Shown piece by piece: positions 22,861 to 35,198 of a DNA stretch of 64,000 bases; position 1 is the stretch's first letter; the number at the start of each line of letters is the position of its first letter. Location of the stretch: assembly GCA_033977485.1 (NCBI GenBank), contig CM066995.1, forward strand, positions 49,227,162 through 49,291,161. Direction: 5' to 3'. The notes beneath the pieces were generated by a model, which was given only the letters and a program-made list of their open reading frames with translations, had not been told where the DNA came from and ran no database searches. The translations under genes and the position numbers were made by a program. This stretch comes from Hydrangea macrophylla. Its lineage: Eukaryota; Streptophyta; Magnoliopsida; Cornales; Hydrangeaceae.

Positions 22861-23739
22861 GATATATAATGGCACTCGTGGACTGCAATGGCAAGGACAT
22901 CAAACAAACAATCGACCTTGACTCGAACGGAAAGCCGAGAAAATAGGAAGAACTAAAAGTACAATTACTCAAGCTACAGTCCATCGTATTACCCAAGCCA
23001 CTACTAGAGCTATAGTTTGTTATCATTAATTTAGAAGATTCCCCACCTCCAAAGGCAGATAGTGAATACTTCCAAACTCATATCCGTATGCCCTAGAAAA
23101 GAGCTCAGAGGCCTTAATGTATTTATCTAAAGTATATGTAAGAAATCTTATGTCATATGTAAATAGAAACTAGTAAGATCTATGTAATCGTCCTGTAAAT
23201 ATTTCTATTTTAATAAAAGTATTTTTTTTTAAAATACCTTGTGTTTCATGACTATGATGTTTTCTTGTACTATGCCATATATTGTATCATCTATATAGCT
23301 ACATATAGTATGATAGATATCTTTAAGTGCGGTGACTAATTGATAGATGCCTATTATGACTAGGTGGACATCTAGACAAATTAGCATGATTAAGCTTGAC
23401 ACATAGACCAGAAACATAGATGCTAGTTTGTATTCATAGATGAGACTCACTAAGAATACAAAGAGTTGACAAAGAGGACCACCCAACTTTACACCCAATT
23501 GCGTAGACGTAACATGACAATCCGAAGCATTCGTCCAACGGTAGAACGAGCCAACAATAATCACTACACAGGATTCACAATCACCACGAACATAGAACAC
23601 TGCTTGAAGTATGGTATGTATAGCCGTGCTAGTTCGATATAGCTTGGAAAAAAGATTAGAATTGGTTAGAGAAACCAACGAAAAGGATAATGAAGGGAAG
23701 GAACCAAATTGCCCAAAAACCTATGTTTCATGTAACCAA
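22861..23739. other. Unassigned DNA after the gag remnant
   Basis: No recognisable domain. An AATAAA-like word near 23211 followed by a T run could be a 3' end of an old element. A 149-codon minus-strand frame (23229-23678) exists, but its composition is not convincing as a protein. Confidence 0.3.
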
Positions 23740-24150
23740 ATTGCCCAAAAAATCTATGTTTCTCCCAGAAACTCTAACTTCTCATAAATCCTTGTTCACC
23801 CGGAAACTCTACCCAATTTCACCCAGATTTCTCAGAAATTCTCGTTTCTCCCAGAAACTCTACCCCAATTCACCCAGACTTCCTAGAAATTCCTGTCTCC
23901 TATTAACTCTGCCAAAATCTACCCAAATTCCAAGGAAACCATGTTTCTCCCAAACCTCTTCCAAAGCCTATCCAGATTCCCAAAATAAACCAAAATTTCT
24001 CTCAAACTTCTGTCCCTCCCGAACTTCTGGCCAAATCCATCCAAATTCGTAAAGAAACCCTATTTCTTACAAACCTCTGCCAAAATCTATCCAGATTCCC
24101 CACAGAAACCCTACATCTCTTGAACCTCTACCGAATTCACCCTGATTTGC
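23740..24150. repeat. Diverged minisatellite, period about 51 bp
   Basis: Roughly eight imperfect copies of a unit built on cccagaaactctaccc...cacccagatttc...aga. Clear successive copies start near 23766, 23800, 23851 and 23900, and later ones can be followed to about 24150. A 120-codon open frame (23690-24052) is a by-product of the repeat, since each period is close to 17 codons. Confidence 0.65.
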
Positions 24151-25573
24151 AAAGCTTTCACCAAACATCTCAAAATTTTCCAAAAAACTACTTTTTGAAA
24201 AAAAAAAAAAACCACCCCTCTTTTTATCCATCTGATACTAATGATCTTGCTGAAAAGAAAAGTTAGCATACTTTGTATAGCTAGGACCTTATCTGCTTAT
24301 ATGTTGTATGTTAGAAATAGGACTGTTATCTAATTTAGGGCTTGCATCCACATGCTTATATCATATGCATACACCCTTCTTATCAGTCTACATACATGTA
24401 TATCTTATCAGTTCCACGTATGTTAATCACTTCTCGTCATTGTACAAACAACGATCTTCATCCTCCGAGTTTGATCCTCATCATTTCAGTTTGTAGAAAA
24501 TCACAAGTCCTAAACATCGTCCCTCTACGTCATCTTCTTGGGATTAACAACCCTCGCAAAAATGAACCTATAGATAAAAAAAATGCTTGGAAACTCGAGT
24601 CGCTGAGTTGAGAACCATTATGAATTAGCAATCGGATCGCCTGGCCTAGGTCCTAGACTTTAGACCACCTAAGATTGACACTAAGAGTGAGTCACAAAGC
24701 CATATAAAAAAAATATCATAAAAACCATATGATAACTATCAAAGCAAAAATAACAAATGATTCTGATGTTAGCAAATACAAATTTGTGAACAAATAACAT
24801 TAAAAAAAATACCACACAATTAGTAAATAGGTGCTAATTTGATAAGAGCTGATTTGGGGTTGAATAGAGGCTAATTTGGGACTAGGCAAATAGGGTAACA
24901 AAATTCCTACCTTTAGACTATTATAGGTCCTAGTTTTGGGGCTAATTTTGGGGTAAGGAAAACATATAGAGAGGGTTTCGACAAAACATAGGAGGTGGTG
25001 GTGGTGGTGGGCTGGGTTGGAAAGAGAAAGATATATGGTTACCTTAAAATTAGATACTCACATCGGCATCGGGACAACGATGGTGACAATGACAACATCC
25101 TTCATCGTCTCAACATCTGCCATGGCTCTTTGTGACCTCATCAACATGGCGATAGTGACATGTCAGCGTCGACGATGGTACTGTGCTGTTTGTATATGTA
25201 TGAAAGAGAGAGAAAACTCCGAGAGGTCATGGTAGAGAGAGAGAGAGGATGAGGAAGTTGGGAGTGGGAGGTGCATGGACAAAAAAATTGGCATAGGGTT
25301 TTTTGTCTTGAGTTTTACCAAAACTCCGCCCTTTTGTCAAAAATTGTAGCAGGGAAATGAAATAAAGCCAACATTTTTTTTCCTTCGAAATGTCGTAAAT
25401 TAGTGGTGATTAATTTTAGGGATAATTACATTTTACCCCCTGTGCTTAGGCTCATTTTCACTTTACCCCTTGTAGCTCAAAAGTGGACACTTAACCCCCA
25501 TGTGGTTTTGGACTAAAGTAAAACTATTAAGATTTCTCTCAAAATAGCCCCACATGGGGATTAAGAGTTAAAA
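24151..25573. other. Unassigned repeat-rich DNA
   Basis: No gene recognised. Near 24835-24960 the words ctaattttgggg and gctaatttg recur irregularly. Near 24990 there is a short GGT repeat. From 25421 to 25573 the sequence (ataattacattttaccccct and related words) resembles a common plant MITE-like repeat whose right part is cut by the LTR beginning at 25574. Confidence 0.35.
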
Positions 25574-25827
25574 TGTCACGCTCTGGAACTGCAAAAATAG
25601 AGAAAAATAAAATTTTCTTTTTGGGTCCATAGGGAATGACTGGTAAAAGTCACTAAATTGTCCACACCACACAGTACCAGCTAGCAGACGATAACAAGAG
25701 CAGTAATAAAACCAACAGAAATATATATATTACAAAACTCCCAACTATTACAACATCAGAGTCGAAAACTGGAATGTACAAGGTCTGGAAGCAACATATG
25801 CCTAAGTACCAAGAAAATATAAAACTA
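25574..25827 (-). repeat. Element A2 left LTR, first part
   Basis: Begins tgtcacgctctggaactgca and matches 29300-29565 closely. The match is interrupted at 25827 by an insertion and resumes at 27689. In the minus orientation this is the end of the 3' LTR. Confidence 0.65.
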
Positions 25828-27688
25828 AAACTATAACACAAGTATTTTCCTATCTGTAATTCTCAAATTTCTGGATTTCTCTTTGTAATACTCTCGGTTA
25901 TGTATATATAAGATCCATTTTCCTAATTCCTTAATGTGCTATATGATGTATGTATGTTTGGATGTTTGTTGAGGCCTTGGGGAACTTTCTTTTGAAAACA
26001 AACCCGAGCGCTCGAGGAGCCGGTGTGCTCGAGCCACGCGAGCGCTCAAGCTTGTAAAAGGGTGAAGTGACTATTTACCCTTGGGTCTTGAAAAACTATA
26101 AATACCAAGCCAAACCTCATCATTGGTATGTCTATTATTTCAGAAAAACATAAAGCCTGAGAGATACTTCATCTCCTTCATGTTTTCATCACCATTCACA
26201 CTCTCAAATACCTTGTATGTATATCTTAGCATTATACACACACATACACATCATATACCTACAATGTTGCTGAATCAAGATGAAGGCCTAAAGAGGAGTG
26301 GTTGATTTTGGTTATCTACAAGATCAAGTAGAAGATTGGAGTTCATAAGTTAAAGCTTTCTCAACATCCATTCATATTTTCATCATCTACTCACAATATA
26401 AGCTTGTGTGAGTATCTATTCTTACTAAGATACCTATAGAAATGGATTTTAGATGAGTTAGTAAACATGCATGTGATCCATTATAGTTATAACTCTTGTA
26501 TGTGAAGTAAAACTAAGTATCAAGCTAATTAATAGTAAATTGATAGTTTTGATGATCATCCAAACATGTCCTAAGCCTATATGAGTGTAGGTTTTCATTT
26601 AAAATATCTTAGATTCTGTTTTTACAAGTTTTCATAACTTGCATGTGACATTAGAAACTCATTTATGAATTTGCATGTAGCTTAAACATAGGATATGTTT
26701 ATTGTCAAGTCTGAGCACTCGAGCTTGGCCAGAGCGCTGGCGTCCTGAGCGCTCGAGCACCGTGACTTATTTTATGTACTTGGATCATATGATTATCAGT
26801 TTTATGTACAAATTTGAGATAATAATATATGAATTAGTCCTTGCATGTCCATTTATCATAGGACACTTAGGTCACTCGTTAATTTGTGATCCATGCTTAG
26901 TTGTGTTGTTGTTAGTTCATCTAAATGCTTAAGTATGATCTTGAACATCTTAACACGACGACAATAAAAGTTTTTACGGCAACTCTGATAATGAGAATAA
27001 GATACGTGTTATAAGATCGAAAAATTCTAATAACCACGTACTCTATCAATTTGTACTTTGCACATCAATGCTTATACTTTGGTCTATCTCTTGATATAAA
27101 TGTGTCGTTACCGTGTCGTTGAATGTTGTCGATGTGGTTGTTGTTGATGTCTTGTATTCAAGCTTATGATGTTTTATACCGCTAGACCTTCCACATCCAG
27201 CTATGCTAGATATAGCAAGTGGTGCATAGCCTGAGGGCAATTATGGTGATGATGGATACATCGCGGAAGGCTTTGTTGATGAGGAGTACGATGAGGAAGG
27301 CTATCTTGGAAAAGACTTCTATGGGGACCACTACGGCTTCACTAGTTAAAGATTGGCCTACCTGAAATTTTTTTTCATCTTTAAACTTATGATGTAATAA
27401 ATTAGTTGCTTTGGATATTAGTGACAAGTATTGTCACAGGACTTATGATGTTTAATTATGTTTTTCTCTTGAGTGCTAGATCTGTAATATAACTGCTATC
27501 TTATGACTGATTAATGTTTACATAGTACCACTGCGTTGAACTAGTTACATACCATTATTATTGCATTTCTTGTTATCATTTCTATTAAGGACAGTCGAGC
27601 GACATCCAACTAGTCACGTGTCTACAGACCCATAAAGGAAAATTTTTATTTTCCCTATTTTTGGCTTACTCCGAGGCGTGACAAAAAC
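25828..27688. mobile_element. 1.86-kb insertion inside the A2 LTR
   Basis: The A2 LTR copy at 29300-29904 is continuous across this point, so the insertion is directly demonstrated. TATAAAACTA is present on both sides (25818-25827 and 27689-27698). The right end, read on the minus strand, contains TGTCACGCCTCGG, which resembles the A2 LTR start, so it may be a solo LTR of a related family. The duplication, 9-10 bp, is longer than the 5 bp normal for LTR elements. It holds two CG-palindrome clusters (26004-26050 and 26711-26762) and a TATA-like ctataaatacc near 26096. No protein domain was seen. Confidence 0.6.
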
Positions 27689-28022
27689 TATAAAACTAAC
27701 ATCTATCTCTGGGTCTTCAGCTGGTATAGACGTAGTCGTCAGCGTAGTAGTCTTGTCTATCCGCACCTTCTTCTCCAGGTCCATCCTTAGTATAGCCCTC
27801 CTCCACATAGTAACCATCCTGATAGTGATCGTCACCTGTAGGGTTAGGAACATGGTAGTCTGGATAGTGGATGTTCAGGCATAAACACCGCCAGCTTAAT
27901 GAAAGCTTAGTGTATACAAACTAACACAATATCATAGGTATATTATTTATAAGTTATGCAGGAAATAAAATATAGTTCTACTAGTAGTATCTTTCTCCTT
28001 ATTCCAAGACTCGTAAATCGAT
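27689..28022 (-). repeat. Element A2 left LTR, second part
   Basis: Matches 29566-29904 with scattered differences (for example cttcagctggt and ctgatagtgatcgtcacctg). Similarity stops at about 28022, beyond which the two copies differ, so the outer end of one copy is deleted. Confidence 0.65.
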
Positions 28023-28119
28023 TACTTGAGCCCCCCAAAAATAGCTATCTCTTAAGCCCCCCAAAAATCAAGTAGACAACATGTCTTGATAAAGACTAAC
28101 ATGTCCTACAGATCCTGAC

Positions 28120-29148
28120 TCAAAAGCCTCCATTATCTGATCCCACTGATGGTGCCCCGTCTGCTGATGTAATATCCATCTCCTCCGATGGACTGTCCTC
28201 CACTGGTGCAGCGAGACCTCCTACTATAGCTCCAATATCCCAATCGACAACCATCATCTCATTAACGTCAAATGCTGGTCCAACGGCATCAACAATCACA
28301 TTAGCAAAGCCACCAGCTACTATTATTGCCTCTGCCAACTCAACCTCTCCCATGATAAATCTGTCCGGCTGCGCAATCATCACTGCTACCCACTCTGCTT
28401 CCATCTGTGTAACAGCTACTATCTGTGCAATCAATCCTACTAGTAACACCGGTGCTGCTAGTATCCTGGGTTCTACTACCTCATCTTCTGGAATGTCCTC
28501 TTCTGCTATCTCCATGTCCTCTCCAACTACCTCAATGTCCTCCCCAACTCAAATCTTTACGTCTGCCAGCTCTGGGTCCTAGGGCTCATCCTCCACTGGT
28601 GCATACTCCGATTCCTCGGGGTCGTCCTTCGACTCCTCATCATCGTCAACAGGCTCCTCTTCTCTGTCCCCCATCTATATCCTTATCAGGATGCTCATCC
28701 TCTGCCTCGACGTCCTCTGCTGGATCCTCGTCATCATGAATTGGCTCAGGCTCTGGGTCATCTGACTAATCCTCGGGCTCTAGAACTGGTACATTGGGTA
28801 TCAGCACTGGTAGGGCTACTTGTGCTATTGCAGGCTCTGGTGGAATAGGTGCTGCTAGAATGGCTTGTAACTCGATTGCATCCATCTCCTGCTTACTCTG
28901 GATCAACCGAGTCATCTCCTGGTAGATGGCCTTTCGAGTCTTGGCATATTAATACTTATTCATGCGCAACTCTGTCAGAATAGTTAGCCCTTGACATAAA
29001 GGGCATTCCACATCTTCTCTAAATATCGACTCGCTGTCTGGCGAATATGGCTATGGTATATCTCCAGAATAGCGGGCTCGACTGTGTCCCTGTGAATTAT
29101 ATGTCCGCCAAATGAATCATCCACAAACATATGAAAGTCTTGATCCAT
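28120..29148 (-). pseudogene. Unrecognised acidic ORF inside element A2, broken
   Basis: On the minus strand an ATG at 29148 opens a frame starting MDQDFHMFVDDSFGGH. It stops after about 54 codons, but other frames continue with protein-like sequence (TRKAIYQEMTRLIQSKQEMD), then a strongly acidic and proline-rich section, and a last open frame at 28515-28120 rich in alanine, valine, aspartate and glutamate. The frame changes suggest a decayed gene of about 300 codons. It follows the presumed primer site of A2 in the right orientation, the place where gag would be, but I see no gag core or zinc knuckle and do not recognise the protein. Confidence 0.4.
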
Positions 29149-29280
29149 GCTAACTTGCAAAGGAAACTATCTATTGTGAGAAGGATGAACTTATCTTAAA
29201 CTCATATCTCATCTCAGGGAGCTTAAAATACTAGGACCAGATGATATGGGATAATTACTGAACGAAAGCATCAAACCTAA

Positions 29281-29290
29281 TCTCTGATAC
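29281..29290 (-). other. Decayed primer binding site of element A2
   Basis: GTATCAGAGA on the minus strand just inside the LTR end at 29300 resembles the tRNA-Met primer site TGGTATCAGAGC with several changes. It supports a minus-strand orientation for A2. Confidence 0.45.
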
Positions 29291-29299
29291 AAAAAATCA

Positions 29300-30304
29300 T
29301 GTCAAGCCTTAGAATAGCAAAAGTAGAGAAAAATAAAATATCCTTTTTGGGTCCATAGGGAATGACTAGTGAAAGTCACTAAATTGTACACACCACACAG
29401 TACCAGCTAACAGATAGTAGCAAAAATAGTAATAAAACCAACAGAAATATATGTATATATATAATACAAAAGTCCTAACTATTACAACATCAGAGTCGGC
29501 AATAGGAATGTACAATGTCTGGAAGCAATATATGCCCAAGTACTAAGTATATAAAAGTTCAACAGGAAAATATAAAACTAATATCTATCTCTAGGACTTC
29601 AGCTGGTGTAGACATAGTCATCAGCGTAGTAGTCTTGTCTATCCTCACCTTCTTCTTCAGGTATATCCTTATCATATCCCTCCTCCACATAGTAACCATC
29701 CTGATAGTGATCGTCACCTGCAGGGTTAGGAACATGGTAGTCTGGACATCAGATGTCTAGGCATAAACACCGTCAGTTTAATGACAGCTGAGTGAATACA
29801 AACTAACACAGTATCATAGGTATATTATTTACCAATTATGCATGACATAAAATATAGTTCTACTAGTAGTGTCTTTCTCCTTATTCCAAGACTCGTAAAT
29901 TGATGACTCATGTCTTGTATACCAGAACAACATTTGACTCATAAATGAACAGACTAGATTGTAATTGGTCCTAGATATACCAGTGCTCTATTTACCATGT
30001 TTGAGAATACATATTCATAGCTACCTGAAGTCATAAACACCTTTGTCTGTCTATCGCATTTTAAAATACATATTCCCAGACACCGCATATCATAGATATC
30101 ACGTCAATCTACCCCCCGCTTTTTGGGAACATATAACCAATCCTTTGCATGTCAGAGATTTAATGCTTTGAGCAAAGACACATCAGTTCTATTGCCATGA
30201 GTTATCGACGTCTACGAATTTCTCAACCTCCGCATGTTATAGACATATTCGTTTGTGTATCGTGTTTGAGAATATCTATTTCTCAGTCACCGCATATCAT
30301 AGAC
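29300..30304 (-). repeat. Element A2 right LTR, truncated by element B
   Basis: Begins tgtcaagccttagaatagc and matches the split left LTR for about 605 bases. Beyond 29904 the sequence is unique here and contains two or three diverged copies of a unit with gagaatat...caccgcatatcatagac. Element B starts at about 30305. Confidence 0.6.
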
Positions 30305-33300
30305 AATAGACACCCAATTTTGACCACACTGATGGGATTTAGGGTAGACAACGTCTTGGAGGATTCAATGATGAAAAGTACCCTATGGAAGGTACTGGAT
30401 TCCACACAATCGAAAGATCAAACTTTAGAAAGTGACTTCAAGCTCAGAAAAGCCCTTTTCCATGCATAAATCTCGGTTTTGTCAAAATCATCTCTCAGAA
30501 TTCATATTCACTCAGGTTTATATGAACATTAAGTATTCTTTATGCAGTACTCTAGGTATCCAGAGATTCAATTTTAAAGAAAAGATCAAAATCAATGCAC
30601 ATTTGAAAGCAATTTTAAAAAGGACATCGTTTGATTTCAAAAAGACGACGAAAGTTTTAGAGGACTTCCGGACTTTAATTGAACTTCAATTTTCATTTTA
30701 AAACCTCTGAGAATATTTTTATACTAAAATTCAACCCAACAGCTCTCCAACGGTACATAAACAGATGATTTCGCACACCAAAAAGCATTTTTACAAAAAT
30801 CTGGAAAAGCAGTGCACTTGAAACTTGAAACAGGGCCTGTGGGTGACCACAGGAGCAAGAAAAGGAAGTGGCAGTTTTGGGTTAGGGGATGGCAGGTCCC
30901 ACCAAAACCACCACTTACTATGCATGTTCTCCATCACATTTTTTTGGTTCCAGACCCTTCTAGAAGGCTCCTACTACGAGGAAATAACCTGGAAATTGCA
31001 TTTAGGCACCGAAATAGCCATTTTAACCCTTTTCTGCTCTTTGAAAATCATGTTTTATCCCTGTAACTTAAGAGCTAAGTCTTCAAAACTCTATACATAG
31101 ATCTATATGAGATCATCTTTGACACACAAGAGATAGAGAAGAGAGTACACACAAGTACATACAAGAGAATATATATAAGATATAGAGGAATATACTTTCA
31201 ACTTAAGAGAGATTTTCTAAGGAGATGAAGTGAATTATGAATTAGAATTTCCTAAACTAAACTCAAGATAATTAGATTAAAGGAATTAGACATCAATTGC
31301 CTCCATTAAACTTCCCTGAATGAATGCTTGAAGAACTTGAAGAACACTTGAAGAAGAAGATCTTCAAATTAACTTTGATTGCAAAATTGAGATTCCTCTA
31401 AGAGGTGAACACTATAATTCATCTCTAATTCCTAGTTTATATATAGATCTATAAGATTTAGATCTAGCTTAGTTTTCTTTTATTTGTTAGAACACTCATC
31501 TTCTTCATCTCTTGTTCTTCACACACTCACATAGTTAGATCCAAATCTCTTTGATTTTGTTGATAATTCATAATTAGAGATTGATTTTCAATTTTGATTT
31601 CCTTTTTCTATTCTAGTTTTAGATTCATGCATAAATGATTTTTTATATATATATATATATCTATTTTGAATTCTATGATGGTTTGGAATCGTGATCTATG
31701 AAAAGGATGATTCCTATGTTCATACCTATCTCTGGATTATTCCTATAACCTAGAATGCTTATTGAAATTCATCTCCAATAGGATATTTGTAAGTCCCTTT
31801 GATCCATGATCTAAAGTTCTTCATAGAACTTGAGGGCTAAATTGATTGAAAATCATGATAGTTAAGTAGATCTATGAATTTGATCTCTCTAATAAGCTTC
31901 AATCAACACCTACGATGTTTTCCTCACACTTTAAAATGAATTAGATAAAATTTAGCAAAATAGATTGGTTTTGTCCATAAGATTTGGTCCACTAAAACCC
32001 ATAGTTTGATGGATTTCCAAATTTTCTTGGTAAACTTTGATGAATTAGTTTTCATCCGGTCCGTTTTGAGAACTTCTAGGATCGATATACTATTTTTAGA
32101 AATTGTTGAGAAATCGGTTGACAGATTTGAACATAGTCTCTTTGTGCTTGAATTTCAGAAAATCTATAATAGTTATCGATGTTCTGCTCTTTGGGGATGA
32201 TTCCTAACTCTTGTATCTATATTCCAATGTAAAATTGTGAGCATACGATCAAGTTAAGATTGTTTTCTAAGCGTTTGAAGTTGATACAACTATTCTGGAA
32301 TTTTCTAGATTTAACTACAATTATGATTATGTATACAAAATGGTCATACCTTGATCACTCAACAACAATTGATGAATAAAACTTGGTTTAGAAATCATCT
32401 AAGATAAATGGATGAGAGATTAAAAGCTTAGAATAATTTGATTAAACATGATTCATGAACTTCTATTAAACTTCTATTATGTTTTGCATTCATTTATCAA
32501 ATGATACCAAATTTCCAGAATAATAGAGTCTTTAAAATAACTTTTCAGAAACCTTAAGTTCATGACACGTCTATGGGATTATTTTTTCATAAACTAAAGT
32601 GAAATAGCTTTCTTTTGACACCAAATAGAGCTTCACGCGATTTTTGTAGAATTAATTATGATTTTTACAAGAACAGTGGATAGTCTTGATCCACTGTTCC
32701 CAAAACTCTTATTTCTCAAAATTCAAAAATGGTAAAGAGGTTCTACTTTTTGGAGAAGTTCCCTAAGACATGTATCTAACTTTCTGTAAAAGGGTTTTAA
32801 CCCAGCTTATGTTGAAGACCACTTTTGATAGGATTCATTAGAGGTTGCTGAATCTGGAAATTTGATTGATGACATTTTCTACTTATTTTTCAGGCATATC
32901 ATTTGTTTGCTTGTGTTTTTGAAATGATTGGGTATTCCTTGGTGTCTTAGTGCAGAGAATTGAATGTCGTGGATCCAGACTTCGATTCGTGAGTTTGCCT
33001 CGTCTACATGTGGCTTAGTGCCCATGTATCGTGTACTATCTCTATCCCTTCTCTTAAAATTTTTCTCGGTTTACAACTTTATTTCAACGACACAAATTCC
33101 TTTATGATAGTCTCCATTTATATGCTTATATGTTAGAGAAAACTTATCTAGGAATGTTGCATGATTGCATTACATGTTTCCATTCATTTTGCTTTCGCGA
33201 CTTTGCTTGAGTCAACTCAATGTAAGTCTTCTTATTCCCTTATGCATATCATGACATGTTTCCTTTTTTTGCATCGGTCCCGGGTAGGACTAGCCACTAT

Positions 33301-33763
33301 AAGTATACCTATCCCTTGTATTGCATGTGCATCCGACTTCTACTTGATTTGACCTCTGGACATGGTTTTCGTAGATGTTCCCCTTTTGACATGTATATAC
33401 TATCTATTATGTTTAAGGAAACAACACCAATTATGAATTAAGAACAAGGATATTTGAATCAAGGCCTACCATTTGGTAGGGTGGGGAGGGGGTGCTTTAG
33501 TCCTTCTTGGGCTCCTTCCCCTCTTGTACCAAGACCCCCAAACCTAGTTTCTGGTAATGAAGGGCGAGTAACCTTATTCAATTTTGGGCGAGTCAAACTT
33601 GGGTTCCCTAATTCCTGATAATAATTAGGTGGTGACTCTTTGTCTCTAGGATCGTTTGAGGAAGTCCTAGTCTTCCCTGAAGTGTGCTCCTTGAAATCCA
33701 TCCCGGGACACTATCGAGGGAAGACGCCAGGACCACCACCTCATCAGAGCGCACCGATCCACA
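30305..33763 (+). repeat. Element B 5' LTR
   Basis: The start (agacacccaattttgaccac) matches 48435 onward in the 3' LTR, with the first bases TG of the 3' copy changed here. The end is set by ACA directly before the primer site at 33767, giving about 3.46 kb. Alignment with the 3' LTR can be followed from 30307 to 31521 with many substitutions, so B is much older than C. A TATA-like ctatacatagatc lies near 31090. Confidence 0.7.
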
Positions 33764-33766
33764 ATC

Positions 33767-33784
33767 TGGCGATTCCACTGGGGA
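33767..33784 (+). other. Element B primer binding site
   Basis: TGGCGATTCCACTGGGGA stands three bases after the LTR end. It resembles the TGGCGAC...TGGGGA sites typical of Tat/Ogre elements, which are usually assigned to tRNA-Arg. The tRNA assignment is from memory of the group, not from a search. Confidence 0.7.
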
Positions 33785-35198
33785 TTTGAACATGAAACCG
33801 ATGGTTTCTTGTTCTTCGAGGGTTTGACTTGAGCCAAAGAATATCCTTGTTATTAATTCGATAATCGTATTGTTTCTGCCTGCATTTGCACTTGCATGGT
33901 TCTTTCACTGCGACTGCTTAAGACCATTACCTTGGGGGTGGAGGGCCCCCTTTACTCCATTTATCAAGAGTTTTGGTAGCATGTAGTCACTGTTAGCCTT
34001 GTACTGCTTGCGGTATATAGAGTCCTTGGCTTGCTAATGGTCCCTTTTTGAGACTAAAACCTGGCCTTTGCATATATTTTCTATAGAACCTCTCAATTAG
34101 GATCTTGATTATCATCTTCGATTAGGACAATGTGATGAATTATTTGCGTTTGCCCATAAGGGATTATGTGGATGATGAGGACGTGTATGCGAAGGCATCA
34201 TCAAACATTGTAAGGTAGATTCCTCTAGAGTAGTATGGTCTTTATCCAAATATCCAATCATTATTCAAGAACAATTTTTGAAAATTTTGAAAATACAAGC
34301 ATTTCTTTGAAAAACCCAAGTCTTTTGAAAATTCTGGGAATATCCCTTTTGAAAATTCGCTTTGAAATTCACTTTTGCAAAATTCTTTCAAAAATTCTCC
34401 TAGATTTTAGAGAATCTCAAAATTTCTACTTTGATTATTCAATTTTAAAAACCTCCTCTCAGATTTTAGAGGATTTCAAATTTCTACTTTGGTTTTCAAA
34501 TTTCAAGAAAAAATCACGATTCCAACTTTGATGATTCAATTTCAGATTTTAGAATTTCAGAATTTCCTACCTCAATTTTCAAAGAATCATGATTTCATAC
34601 CACAAGCATTGATGGTTCAAAAATATTTTTGAAATTTATAGATCTCCCCCTCTCTTTCAAGATTTTCATGAAAAATTCAATCTTATAAACCTGAGCCATC
34701 AAGAATTTTAAAGCTAAAGATCCTTGAATAATGATTGGATTAGTAAGGTAATTAGCATACATAAGGAATCGTATGTGTTTATGTGCTGATATGCTAGGTC
34801 TAAGCTAGATTCAGGTGCATTGCATTTAGATTAGATTGCATTTCATCTACATTGCATACACTGCACAAGCATTGCATATACGGCTCACGAGTGCGACGCC
34901 TCTAACATACTTTTGAAAAGAAAAGAATTGTTTTCCTCAGAATTTTGAAAAAGATTTCTTCAATTTTAAGAAAATGTTTTTTGAAAAGGAAAAGATTTTC
35001 CATCTTTGTAAATCCACTCTTTGTAAATATCATTCTTTGAAAAAAAAATAAACCTGATTATTTGAAAATCCCTAATAAACTAGATAAGGGATGATAGGAC
35101 CAAAAAGTTGTACTCCCACCTGGGTCAAAACTCCGAACAGCCGTTTGATCAGATCAGGGTTTGAAGAAAGAACGGCCGAGTCAACTAGTATTAAAAAT
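33785..35198 (+). other. Element B leader, non-coding
   Basis: No gene recognised. From 34250 to 34700 the sequence is dense in ttttgaaaattt-like words, and around 34830-34880 the word attgcat recurs. It separates the primer site from gag. Confidence 0.5.

Noticed and set aside
23229..23678. 149-codon minus-strand ORF
   Set aside because: Composition is hydrophobic and irregular, no motif is seen, and nothing supports expression; probably chance in AT-rich DNA.
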